NCBI GenBank assembly: GCA_900767585.1
Contig: CAAFZP010000145.1
Span: 1 to 62,821, forward strand
Direction: 5' to 3'
Length of the DNA stretch: 62,821 nt
DNA from: Lachnospiraceae bacterium
GTDB lineage: Bacteria > Bacillota > Clostridia > Lachnospirales > Lachnospiraceae
Part shown: one piece after another, positions 52,128 to 59,948 of the stretch
Position numbering within the stretch: the stretch's first letter is position 1
Layout of the letters: the number at the start of each line of letters is the position of its first letter
Position numbers and translations under genes: made by a program
Notes under the pieces: generated by a model
Databases searched by the model: none
What the model was told of the DNA's origin: nothing
The model's input: only the letters and a program-made list of their open reading frames with translations

Positions 52128-54443
52128 ATGATTTGTAAACAGTGCGGGCACGCATTAAATGTATATGGTACCTGTCCGGTCTGTGGCTGGCAGATGCCCG
52201 GGCAACAGCCACAATCAGGCTACGGGCAGCAGGCATATTACGGGCAGCAGCCACAATCAGGCTACGGGCAGCAACCACAGCCGGGCTACGGGCAGCAGGC
52301 ATATTACGGGCAGCAGCCACAGCCGGGCTACGGGCAGCAGGCATATTACGGGCAACAGCCACAGCCGGGCTACGGACAGCAGACACAGCCGGAAAAGAAA
52401 AAACGATGGCCACTTTTTGCCGGAATAGGTGGCGGCGCAATCATTTTGATTCTCGCCATTTTTCTCATTTTGTCCCGGAAGCCGGTAAAAGACCTGACTG
52501 ATACTGCTACGACTCAATACGCAAATCAAACAACTTCACAGCCCGCAACGACAGAAGCCGGCACCATAGATCATCCGGACGCCGCTGCCGGTTCCAAAAC
52601 GATTATGATCTATATGGTCGGTTCGGATTTGGAAAGCGAACACAATGCAGCTTCCACGGATATCGATGAGATGCTTGCCTCCGGTTATGATGAATCCTCC
52701 ATGAATGTTCTGCTTTACACAGGCGGATGCAAACGGTGGAAAAACAAAGACATCCCTGAAAATGCAAATACAACATTTCTGATTCAAAACGGAGAACTAA
52801 AGCAGCTTACCACAAAAGATGCATCCAATATGGGAGACCCGGCAAACCTCACTGAGTTTTTAAATTATGGTTATACGAATTACCCGGCAGAACAATATGA
52901 TGTCATCCTATGGAACCATGGTGGCGGTGCATTTTTCGGTTATGGTTTTGATGAAACGACCAATGACAGTCTCACACTCGACGAATTGTCCGAAGCATTT
53001 GCAGCCTCCCCGTTTCACGATGAAAACAAACTGGAATTCATCGGTTTTGATGCCTGTCTTATGGCAAACATTGAGACTGCACATGTACTGGCACCCTATG
53101 CAAACTACATGATTGCTTCCCAGGAATCCGAACCTGGCTCCGGCTGGAGCTATGAGTTTTTAAAAGATATCGCATCCCAGAAATCCGGCAGTGAAATCGG
53201 AACTACCATTGTCGATCAATACATGACAGACACGACCAATTATATCAACAGCATTCCTTTTGCTTATTGTCCAATCTGTCTTTCCGTTATGGATCTCGGG
53301 AAGATTGACGCTGTCGAGTCTGCACTGGATCAGTTATTTGAAAAAGCCGATGCGGAATTTGGAAATTCCACTTATTCCAAATACTCTGCGTTCCGCAAGA
53401 ACTCCAAAGAGCTTGCAGCTTCTTTTTCGTATACCGAAGGCTCTTATGATGTCATAGATCTTTTGGATTATACAAGACATCTGAAGACAGCATTTAAACC
53501 GGAAGCACTGCAATTGGAAAAAGCATTAAAAGAATTTATTGTTTACTCTGACGCAAATGAAGAGAAAATAAACGGTGTCTCTATTTATCACCCTTATTAT
53601 ACAAAAGAACATGTATCACAGCTGATTCCAATCTATAAAACATTTGATTTTGCCTCCAATTACACAGATTATATTACGCGGTTTGCGGGCATCCTCACAG
53701 ATGCCGGTTCCTTCGATGTCGTATGGGATCCCGATAATCTGGTTCCTTCCATGAATGAGTCCGGGGCTTTTTCCGTCGCTTTGCAGGCAGATCAACAGGC
53801 AGCATTGCAAAATGCTTATTTTGTCATCGCAAAAAAAGAAGCAGAAACCACGGACGTCTATGACCTTATCGCGCTAAGCTCCGCAGTTTCTGACGATGGA
53901 ACCGGAACACTTACCGCTGATTTTGATGGGCAGATTATTTATATGCAAAACGATACGACCAAAGAAACTTATGAAATCATGTATAATGTACAGGAAAAAA
54001 CAGATACTTACACACGATACCTGCTCTCAAGTATTCTATACAACGACGATGTGCAGGGAGACGATGCCATCTATGCATACTTTGTCTTAGAAGTATCTGA
54101 TGAGCATCCGGAAGGTCAGCTGCTCGGAGCATATCCGGTTGACAATTACATCTCAACCGAAGGAAACGAGATTTTCCCTGACCGATATGAAATCAATATA
54201 AATGACTACAAACATGTTGCATTTGGATATCTCAAGCATAAATACACATCCACGGAAGATCTTACAACATTCAACCAGACAGACTGGTCAGATCTTACGA
54301 TTGACTATAACTACTTTCCGATCTCGGATGGATTTCATCCGGTACGCGGGAACCTCTTAGACGGAGAATCCTATTATGGTATGTTCATCTTTGAAGATAT
54401 GCAGGGGAACCGGCATTGTTCCAGTCTCGTACAGATTCAATAA
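52128..54443 (+). CDS. Membrane-anchored C11 (clostripain-like) cysteine peptidase
   Basis: 771 residues with AGGAGG five bases before the ATG. Order: N-terminal zinc ribbon (CKQCG, CPVCGW; 3-20), a Gln/Gly/Tyr-rich tandem repeat (about 25-86), basic KKKRW stop, a membrane helix (GGGAIILILAIFLILS), a Thr-rich spacer, then the caspase-fold C11 domain starting TIMIYMVGSDLES. Catalytic histidine is in ILWNHGGG and cysteine in GFDACLMAN. A long beta-rich C-terminal region follows. Topology predicts the zinc ribbon and repeats inside and the protease outside. Substrate unknown. Divergent from the moxR operon. Confidence 0.87.
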   Translation: MICKQCGHALNVYGTCPVCGWQMPGQQPQSGYGQQAYYGQQPQSGYGQQPQPGYGQQAYYGQQPQPGYGQQAYYGQQPQPGYGQQTQPEKKKRWPLFAGIGGGAIILILAIFLILSRKPVKDLTDTATTQYANQTTSQPATTEAGTIDHPDAAAGSKTIMIYMVGSDLESEHNAASTDIDEMLASGYDESSMNVLLYTGGCKRWKNKDIPENANTTFLIQNGELKQLTTKDASNMGDPANLTEFLNYGYTNYPAEQYDVILWNHGGGAFFGYGFDETTNDSLTLDELSEAFAASPFHDENKLEFIGFDACLMANIETAHVLAPYANYMIASQESEPGSGWSYEFLKDIASQKSGSEIGTTIVDQYMTDTTNYINSIPFAYCPICLSVMDLGKIDAVESALDQLFEKADAEFGNSTYSKYSAFRKNSKELAASFSYTEGSYDVIDLLDYTRHLKTAFKPEALQLEKALKEFIVYSDANEEKINGVSIYHPYYTKEHVSQLIPIYKTFDFASNYTDYITRFAGILTDAGSFDVVWDPDNLVPSMNESGAFSVALQADQQAALQNAYFVIAKKEAETTDVYDLIALSSAVSDDGTGTLTADFDGQIIYMQNDTTKETYEIMYNVQEKTDTYTRYLLSSILYNDDVQGDDAIYAYFVLEVSDEHPEGQLLGAYPVDNYISTEGNEIFPDRYEININDYKHVAFGYLKHKYTSTEDLTTFNQTDWSDLTIDYNYFPISDGFHPVRGNLLDGESYYGMFIFEDMQGNRHCSSLVQIQ
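52205..52388 (+). repeat. In-frame tandem repeat encoding GYGQQ/AYYGQQ units
   Basis: A 42-base unit encoding PQxGYGQQ plus AYYGQQ is repeated about four times, some units shortened, within the peptidase gene. Copies are almost identical in DNA, so copy number may vary by slippage between strains without frameshift. Confidence 0.85.
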
Positions 54444-54477
54444 AAAAATGCGTCAGCTTAGCGCTGGCGCATTTTTG
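54444..54477. terminator. Bidirectional terminator after the C11 peptidase gene
   Basis: AATGCGTCAGC and GCTGGCGCATT form an 11-bp stem with one T-G pair, flanked by an A-run and a T-run. It begins directly after the peptidase stop and overlaps the end of the minus-strand gene at 54458, so it suits both. Confidence 0.85.
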
Positions 54478-55345
54478 TATACTCCCTTTGATCAACCAAT
54501 CCATAAGAAGATGCGTTTTGTGTTTCCTGATCATATTTTTCTTTTAACCGATCCATATCTGATTTTGTTCCTTGAACATCATAATGCGGCATCGCATATG
54601 TAAATCCATTTTCCGCCAGGAAACGATGCGCAACCGAAAATGTCAGTTCATCGAAATTCGTCATAAATCGGTTGTTTATTTCTCCTACGTAATCATCAAT
54701 GCTGACATAATTTTTCGGATCAACTTCCTTAAATATCTGATAAAACGAATTTAAACAGATTGCTTTTTGATTTTCAAAATCAGATGTGACATTTTGCACT
54801 GTAAATGCATGCAGATATGCTCTAAGCCATGCAGAATCTCCGCGATACCACTGTGCAATCGTATCGTATTTCTGGTCCATGTCCAGGATTTCCCGCTCCC
54901 AGCAATTTGACATATACGATGCATCCACGATCCGATTTATCTCTTCTTCTGTCAGATATAGATCATATTTCTGATTAAATTTTTGAACAATTTTTCTTCG
55001 CTTTGGTACTGCTCTTGTCAATCCTGTGACGGTCGTTCCCGCTTTTGCGTCCGACTGGCTGTAATGATTCTTATAGTAGTCATAATCATTTTGTTTCTGC
55101 TTTGCCTTCCCCTTGGAGGATCTAGCAATCAGCCATGCGACAAGCCAGATTGGTGCTCCAAAAAAAGCCAGCACAATCGAAACTGCCAAAAGCCCGCCAA
55201 ACAGGGAGCTAAAGCCAGACAGGCCACCAAACAAAATACAGATTGCAATCACCCAGCCAAGCTTGTTATGCAACTTACTGTATATCTTCGGATTGTTTCT
55301 GCCATAGATGCCATACCAAATAAAAAAAATAATTATAAGTGGCAT
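54458..55345 (-). CDS. Unrecognised protein with an N-terminal membrane domain
   Basis: 295 residues. Three probable N-terminal membrane segments (2-14, 30-50 and 52-76), then a basic/polar stretch and a soluble helical domain of about 200 residues (KFNQKYDLYLTEEEINRIVD, SNCWEREILDMDQKYDTIAQ). No family motif recognised. It ends a small minus-strand island whose gene content differs from the housekeeping operons around it. The 254-base spacer upstream (55346-55599) holds the next gene's terminator and otherwise AT-rich sequence. Confidence 0.7.
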   Translation of the reverse strand: MPLIIIFFIWYGIYGRNNPKIYSKLHNKLGWVIAICILFGGLSGFSSLFGGLLAVSIVLAFFGAPIWLVAWLIARSSKGKAKQKQNDYDYYKNHYSQSDAKAGTTVTGLTRAVPKRRKIVQKFNQKYDLYLTEEEINRIVDASYMSNCWEREILDMDQKYDTIAQWYRGDSAWLRAYLHAFTVQNVTSDFENQKAICLNSFYQIFKEVDPKNYVSIDDYVGEINNRFMTNFDELTFSVAHRFLAENGFTYAMPHYDVQGTKSDMDRLKEKYDQETQNASSYGLVDQREYTKMRQR

Positions 55346-55554
55346 AATATTCCTCTATATATTGAACCTCTAATATACTTTACCTACCAAACAGTTTAAT
55401 CTATCTGATATGTTTGTATATCATAATAACACCACACATCAACGTGATGTCATTCACGCAAATTAACGTGTTTCATTATACCATACGCTTAATTAGAAAA
55501 GCAAGTATTCCAATTCTCTATCCAACTGCATTTCGTAGGAAATATGCTATACTC

Positions 55555-55594
55555 TTTTTTAACAAAACAGAGCAGCCACCATAGTGACTGCTCT
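55555..55594 (-). terminator. Terminator after the SHOCT protein gene
   Basis: AGAGCAGCCAC (55569-55579) and GTGACTGCTCT (55584-55594) form an 11-bp stem with one G-U pair in the minus-strand RNA and a CATA/UAUG loop, followed by GUUUUGUU. It starts 5 bases after the stop at 55600. Confidence 0.85.
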
Positions 55595-55599
55595 ACATC

Positions 55600-56190
55600 T
55601 TATAATCCTAATATTTGCTTTTTCTTCTGTTCAAAATCTTCTTGTGTTATCACACCTTGATCTAACAAATCCTTGTACTGCTTCATCAATTCCATATTGT
55701 TTGTTGTCTGCATGGACGGATTCCGGACAATTTCCGGCGTTTTTATAAATGTAAAAATAATAGCCAATATTTGCAAAATTGCAAGTAAATACCATAACCA
55801 GCCGAAAAGAATCTCCATTCCACTATCATGCATATTTTTCGGATCATAAGTTGTGCTTAATGTATCAAAGATAACATTCGTTGCAGAAACAACTGCGAAT
55901 ACAATTCCGGTTACACGCGTTCCAATTTTTATCAGTTTTTCTGCATTTTTACGATAATTCTTCAATAACACATTGTCTGCAAGGAAGCCTATATCGACTG
56001 CCAGAACGACTGCATATATAATTCCCAATATGCAAGGTATTTCAGTCCCACCTCTAAAAAAATTAGTCTGTTCGTAGATTTCCGTATGATTTACAAACCA
56101 ATCATGTTCCACGAAATCACAGGGTATAAATAAAGCTCCAAATGTAACCAATTGCATAATCAACAAGTATAAGTTTCTCTTTTTCATCAT
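55600..56190 (-). CDS. Membrane protein with a C-terminal SHOCT motif
   Basis: About 196 residues, four predicted membrane helices, and a C-terminal SHOCT motif (LMKQYKDLLDQGVITQEDFE, then QKKKQILGL), a short helical module that often ends membrane-associated proteins. The start MMKKRNLYLL at 56190 has GAGG about eight bases upstream. No specific function. Likely transcribed after the lipoprotein gene. Confidence 0.72.
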   Translation of the reverse strand: MMKKRNLYLLIMQLVTFGALFIPCDFVEHDWFVNHTEIYEQTNFFRGGTEIPCILGIIYAVVLAVDIGFLADNVLLKNYRKNAEKLIKIGTRVTGIVFAVVSATNVIFDTLSTTYDPKNMHDSGMEILFGWLWYLLAILQILAIIFTFIKTPEIVRNPSMQTTNNMELMKQYKDLLDQGVITQEDFEQKKKQILGL

Positions 56191-56266
56191 CTCTCTACCT
56201 CGTATTATATAAATAATCTTTATTTTATCTTTCATTTCAACCCCGAATAAGTATCAATCATTTTTC

Positions 56267-57184
56267 TTATTCCGAAGTTGAAACTGATGTAACTACCCCA
56301 TTCTCAAAATACACATATCCTTTTGACCGATAAACCCATTGTTCTTTCGTTCCCCACGAATATGTGTCAATATTCTTCTTATCGGGAGTTCCCCATGAAG
56401 TCTTTGTCACCTGATTCTTAGTCATTCCAATTTTAGGCGTCGACCTGGACAATTCCTCCTCTTCTTCTTTTTGTGCAATATATTTATCATATTCGATTTG
56501 TGCCATTTCCTGCGAATCAGACTGATCTGAGTAATAATCTTGGCTATATGGCCAGATACTTTCCCCATTTGCATCCAATTGCTGTGGAAGATAGTTGTAT
56601 ATTGAAAAATCACAACCATACTCATAACATCTAATACTAACTTCATAGTCATCCGAATTCCGAACTAGACTTAATTCCATGTAGTCAGTCACAATAGGAT
56701 AAAAGGCGTCACTATCCCTATCCCATTTAGCTTTGTATTTATACTCCGAAACATTTGACAGGTTCGGGATGTCTTTCATATCTGCAGGAGCGTCCTCCGC
56801 AGGAACTATATAAATCTCGTCTCCACTAACAGCATATACAACAATCGTATACGAAACCTCATCTCCTGTTTCCTTCCCAAAATCTTCTTCCTCATAGTAA
56901 TCCTTCACAATTTTACTGAAGTAATAAGTTCCATTCAAATTACCATCAGAAAACATATATGCTATTTCCGCGTCTCCTATCGCTTTATTCAAAGACGCAT
57001 TTTCTGTTTCAGAATAATTGGATTTATTACGGTTATATTCACCTATACAATCTGTTATTTCTGAAAAGGTTTCTGCCGTTTCAATACGTTCTCCCAAAGT
57101 CATATCTTCCGGCTGCGAAGATGATGTACATCCGACCAGCATCGCCATACAGAAAATGATCGATAAGAATTTGATCCGTTTCAT
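56267..57184 (-). CDS. Putative lipoprotein with a BamE/SmpA-like C-terminus
   Basis: About 305 residues. The signal peptide MKRIKFLSIIFCMAMLVGC ends in a lipobox (LVGC), so it should be lipid-anchored outside the membrane. The C-terminal 60 residues (IGMTKNQVTKTSWGTPDKKN, then EQWVYR, GYVYFENGVVTSV) resemble the small BamE/SmpA fold. The middle is acidic and unrecognised. The ATG at 57184 has GGAGG nine bases upstream and overlaps the preceding gene's stop by four bases. Confidence 0.78.
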   Translation of the reverse strand: MKRIKFLSIIFCMAMLVGCTSSSQPEDMTLGERIETAETFSEITDCIGEYNRNKSNYSETENASLNKAIGDAEIAYMFSDGNLNGTYYFSKIVKDYYEEEDFGKETGDEVSYTIVVYAVSGDEIYIVPAEDAPADMKDIPNLSNVSEYKYKAKWDRDSDAFYPIVTDYMELSLVRNSDDYEVSIRCYEYGCDFSIYNYLPQQLDANGESIWPYSQDYYSDQSDSQEMAQIEYDKYIAQKEEEEELSRSTPKIGMTKNQVTKTSWGTPDKKNIDTYSWGTKEQWVYRSKGYVYFENGVVTSVSTSE

Positions 57185-57426
57185 TCGTGATTTCCTCCCC
57201 TCGTAAAAACAACTACTCGCTGTATAACAGCTCTCTCTTCTACACTGATTTTGAACCCACATTCATCTGCTTTTCGCCGCAAAGGAGTATATTTACCTGT
57301 TATTCCCTGCTTGCTTTTTGGCAAAGATTTTCCTACCCGATTTTCATATTGTTCTTCTGTCAGTTCAAAATCTTTGTTTTTTAGAAATAAATCATCCAAC
57401 TCCTCCAAGTTCATTTTTTTCGCCAT
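57181..57426 (-). CDS. 81-residue protein coupled to the lipoprotein gene
   Basis: Soluble, charged, AGGAGGG five bases before the ATG. An acidic helical start (EELDDLFLKNKDFELTEEQY) is followed by a basic half (KYTPLRRKADECGFKISVEE). No family recognised. Its stop overlaps the lipoprotein ATG by four bases. It faces the ribbon-helix-helix gene at 57560 across the 12-bp repeat array, an arrangement reminiscent of autoregulated small loci, but toxin-antitoxin status is not shown. Confidence 0.65.
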   Translation of the reverse strand: MAKKMNLEELDDLFLKNKDFELTEEQYENRVGKSLPKSKQGITGKYTPLRRKADECGFKISVEERAVIQRVVVFTRGGNHE

Positions 57427-57488
57427 AAATGCCCTCCTCTTTTTGCATTATTTGTATGTCTATTTATTTTATCATATCGTAATGCGTT

Positions 57489-57523
57489 TTGCAATGCATA
57501 TTGCAATGCATACATATTGCAAT
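57489..57523. promoter_or_regulatory. 12-bp iterated operator-like array
   Basis: TTGCAATGCATA occurs twice without spacer (57489-57500 and 57501-57512), followed by a third partial copy (TTGCAAT, 57517-57523). The half-sites also form dyads (TGCAAT-GCAT-ATTGCA). It lies midway between the divergent starts at 57426 and 57560. Ribbon-helix-helix dimers commonly bind tandem sites of this kind. Confidence 0.6.
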
Positions 57524-57559
57524 TCTTCGATTATTATATGAACAAAAAGGAGATACATT

Positions 57560-57742
57560 ATGTCATTTCAATTAAAACCAGATAAAAAAGAATCCGAAAA
57601 TAAGACCATTCGATTTCCTCTTGAATTGATAAACGAAATAGAATCAGCAATACAGAATCAAGATGTCACCTTTTCCAGCTTCGTTTTACAAGCCTGCGAA
57701 TATGCTCTCTCTAATATGGAACCAAGCAAAAAAAGAAAATAA
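57560..57742 (+). CDS. Ribbon-helix-helix DNA-binding protein
   Basis: 60 residues with AAGGAG seven bases before the ATG. KTIRFPLELINEIESAIQNQ and VTFSSFVLQACEYAL match the Arc/CopG-like ribbon-helix-helix pattern (a beta strand and two helices), as in YlcI/YnfO-type proteins. Probably a small repressor acting on the array at 57489-57523 and so on its own gene and the divergent operon. Confidence 0.72.
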   Translation: MSFQLKPDKKESENKTIRFPLELINEIESAIQNQDVTFSSFVLQACEYALSNMEPSKKRK

Positions 57743-57746
57743 AAAT

Positions 57747-57802
57747 AGATCAACCACTTAACACCATATAGATTATCCTATATCATGTTAAGTGGCTGAT
57801 CT
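57747..57802 (-). terminator. Long hairpin with minus-strand terminator features
   Basis: A 17-bp stem (57747-57763 with 57786-57802) has one G-U pair in the minus-strand RNA and an inner dyad in its loop. On the minus strand it is followed by AUUUUUAUUUUC. It would stop transcripts coming from yebC before they enter the ribbon-helix-helix region, and may also end the plus-strand gene. Confidence 0.65.
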
Positions 57803-57806
57803 TGTA

Positions 57807-57889
57807 TCTCATCCCTCTTACCAGCTTACGCTGGTAAGAAAGGTCTTCTCTCATCCCTCTTGCCGACTTCGTCGTCAAGAAAGGTCTTC
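57807..57889. repeat. Two tandem 41/42-base hairpin repeats
   Basis: Units at 57807-57848 and 57849-57889 share nearly identical flanks (TCTCATCCCTCTT and AAGAAAGGTCTTC). Each has its own internal hairpin: CTTACCAGC/GCTGGTAAG in the first and CTTGCCGAC/GTCGTCAAG (one mismatch) in the second. The stems changed on both arms while pairing was kept, which points to selection on RNA structure or a mobile palindromic repeat family. Confidence 0.7.
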
Positions 57890-57891
57890 GT

Positions 57892-57920
57892 AAAAAAATG
57901 CTGGCAAGCCGCATTTTTTT
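57892..57920 (-). terminator. Terminator at the end of yebC
   Basis: AAAAAAATGC (57892-57901) pairs perfectly with GCATTTTTTT (57911-57920). The hairpin starts within the yebC stop codon, and the minus-strand RNA ends the stem in a seven-U run. Confidence 0.75.
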
Positions 57921-58647
57921 ACTCATCCCAGTTATGATACACGTCCTGGACGTCGTCGTCCTCGTCAAGCAGATCCAGAATACGCTGCATCTTCTTTATA
58001 TCTTCCTCATCGCTTAACTCTACGTAGTTCTGCGGAATCATTGTAACCTCTGCCTCTGCCATTGGGATATTCTCTTTCTCAAGGGCTTCACGTACAACGG
58101 TAAAGTCCGCCGGAGCTGTGAGAATCTCGAAGCTGTCCTCTTCCTCATTGAAATCTTCTGCACCAGCATCCAAAGCAATCATCATCAGATCATCTGCGTC
58201 CATATCGCAGTCTTCTTTCGCGATGATAATCTGTCCCTTCTCGTCAAACATATAAGATACGCAGCCAGTCGTTCCGACATTTCCGCCGCCTTTTGTAAAT
58301 GCATTTCTTACATTGGCTGCTGTACGGTTTTTGTTATCTGTCAGTGTCGTTACAATGATGGCTGTTCCGCTTGGGCCATATCCTTCATATGTAATTGTTA
58401 CATAATTTACAGAGTTTGCATCTCCGGCTGCCTTCTTGATACCACGGTCAATCGTGTCGTTTGGCATATTGTTTGCTTTTGCCTTTGCAATAACATCACG
58501 AAGCTTGCTGTTGTTTGCCGGATCCGGTCCGCCTTCTTTTACTGCGACTGCAAGTTCACGTCCAATGATTGTGAAAACTTTTCCCTTCGCTGCATCATTT
58601 TTTTCCTTCTTGTGCTTAATGTTTGCAAATTTTGAATGTCCTGACAT
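57919..58647 (-). CDS. yebC: YebC/PmpR-type regulator / translation factor
   Basis: 242 residues. MSGHSKFANIKHKKEKNDAA, the central GPSGTAIIVTTLTDNKNRTA and GGNVGTTGCVSYMFD are family hallmarks. Family members act as DNA-binding regulators or, more recently, as factors helping ribosomes through proline-rich stalls. Followed by an unusual set of hairpins (57747-57920). Confidence 0.95.
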   Translation of the reverse strand: MSGHSKFANIKHKKEKNDAAKGKVFTIIGRELAVAVKEGGPDPANNSKLRDVIAKAKANNMPNDTIDRGIKKAAGDANSVNYVTITYEGYGPSGTAIIVTTLTDNKNRTAANVRNAFTKGGGNVGTTGCVSYMFDEKGQIIIAKEDCDMDADDLMMIALDAGAEDFNEEEDSFEILTAPADFTVVREALEKENIPMAEAEVTMIPQNYVELSDEEDIKKMQRILDLLDEDDDVQDVYHNWDE

Positions 58648-58653
58648 TTCCTG

Positions 58654-59496
58654 TTACTCCTCTTCTTGTGAATTGTTTTTTGATTTTTTTATTCGAACAG
58701 TCATAATCCTGTTGTCCTCTATCTTCTCCGGAGTAAATTCATACCCCTGATACGCAATATTGAATTTCTCATCAGCTTCCGGCAGACGTCCAAGCTCGTA
58801 AAGCAAAAATCCATTTACCGTCTCAAAGTCCTCATCCGGGAATTCGATTCCAAGCTGATCCTCTAAGTCTTCTAATGCAGCTCCACCATCAACCAGATAT
58901 TCATCTTCTGACTTCTTCTGTATTTCCTCGGGTTGTTCCTCATCATGCTCATCCAAGATATTGCCTACGATCTCTTCTAAAATATCTTCCATCGTGACAA
59001 TCCCTTCGGTCTGTCCGTATTCGTCAACCACAACCGCCATATGTATTTTCTCCCGTTGCATCCGCTGCAAAAGTTCTGACACATCCTTTGTCGGATGTGT
59101 GACAATCGCTTTATCTACGATATCGGCAATTGGCGATTTTGGATCTTTCATATAGACAGCGATCAGATCCTTGATATGTACAAGGCCAACGATATTATCC
59201 AAGTCTTCCTCATAAACCGGATATCTTGAAAAGTTATTATCCACCGCTGTTTTCAACGCCTGTTCCACCGTCTGCGTATGTTCCACAGCAATGATTTTCT
59301 GTCTTGGCGTCATGATATCCTTCGCTTCTTTGTCTCCAAATTCAAAGATGTTGCTAATTAGCTCCATCTCTCCTTCTTCAATCAGACCTTGTTCGTGTCC
59401 TTCCTCAACCATGGAAAGAATCTCATCTTCTACTTTGTCTTCGTCCACCTTCTTCGAAAATAATTTTCGAAAGCTACTGGGCCCACTTTGTGACAT
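58654..59496 (-). CDS. CBS-domain protein of the CorC/HlyC family
   Basis: 280 residues: a short N-terminal region, a CBS pair (DIMTPRQKIIAVEHTQTVEQ to VVVDEYGQTEGIVTMEDILE) and the C-terminal CorC_HlyC transporter-associated domain (DYLVDG-like GGAALEDLEDQLGIEFPDED). The N-terminal DUF21 membrane domain of full-length CNNM/MpfA-type magnesium transporters is absent, as in E. coli CorC. Role in magnesium or cobalt efflux is inferred from the family. Tight spacing to yebC (6 bases). Confidence 0.88.
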   Translation of the reverse strand: MSQSGPSSFRKLFSKKVDEDKVEDEILSMVEEGHEQGLIEEGEMELISNIFEFGDKEAKDIMTPRQKIIAVEHTQTVEQALKTAVDNNFSRYPVYEEDLDNIVGLVHIKDLIAVYMKDPKSPIADIVDKAIVTHPTKDVSELLQRMQREKIHMAVVVDEYGQTEGIVTMEDILEEIVGNILDEHDEEQPEEIQKKSEDEYLVDGGAALEDLEDQLGIEFPDEDFETVNGFLLYELGRLPEADEKFNIAYQGYEFTPEKIEDNRIMTVRIKKSKNNSQEEE

Positions 59497-59509
59497 AGTT
59501 TTTCTCCTT

Positions 59510-59851
59510 TTATAATTCTAAGCTGATACGCAACGCTTCATTGACACGCCTGAGTATTGTATTGTCCAAATGACACACTTTTTCTTTCAGTCTCTGCTTG
59601 TCGATCGTGCGCACCTGTTCTAATAGTATAACAGAATCCCGGGCAATCTCGCAATACTTAGAATCAAGTTCTACATGTGTTGGAAGCTTTGCCTTGTGCA
59701 TCTGCGACGTAATCGCCGCAATAATCACAGTGGAACTGTATTTGTTCCCCGCTTCATTCTGAATAATAAGTACCGGACGGACACCGCCCTGTTCAGATCC
59801 CACGACCGGACGCAGGTCTGCATAATAAATATCTCCACGTCTGATAATCAA
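59510..59851 (-). CDS. mazF: MazF/EndoA-type endoribonuclease
   Basis: 113 residues from a TTG start ten bases after AGGAG; a GTG three codons upstream is too close to that site. RRGDIYYADLRPVVGSEQGG, RPVLIIQNEAGN and TVIIAAITSQ are typical of the Bacillus EndoA (MazF) group, which cuts mRNA at short motifs such as UACAU. No MazE-type antitoxin gene fits in the 97-base gap to nnrE/nnrD or beside it, so this appears to be an unpaired toxin or a housekeeping RNase. Confidence 0.9.
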   Translation of the reverse strand: MIIRRGDIYYADLRPVVGSEQGGVRPVLIIQNEAGNKYSSTVIIAAITSQMHKAKLPTHVELDSKYCEIARDSVILLEQVRTIDKQRLKEKVCHLDNTILRRVNEALRISLEL

Positions 59852-59948
59852 TGTATTCACACTCCTATTGTTGTTAAAAACTATTACAAGTATTTCCAAC
59901 AATTCTTCTGTGTATGCAATCAGATATCAAATTATCAGACTGTGCATG

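Noticed and set aside
52205..52388. CRISPR-like array
   Set aside because: The repeats are in-frame, contiguous and protein-coding, with no unique spacers.
52126..52440. Antisense open frame rich in Ala-Arg-Ser repeats
   Set aside because: It is the reverse-frame shadow of the GYGQQ-coding tandem repeat and has no ribosome site.
57181..57742. Classical toxin-antitoxin pair
   Set aside because: The 81-residue protein shows no known toxin motif and is coupled to a lipoprotein rather than to the ribbon-helix-helix gene, which lies on the other strand. The regulatory link is kept as a finding, the toxin claim is not.
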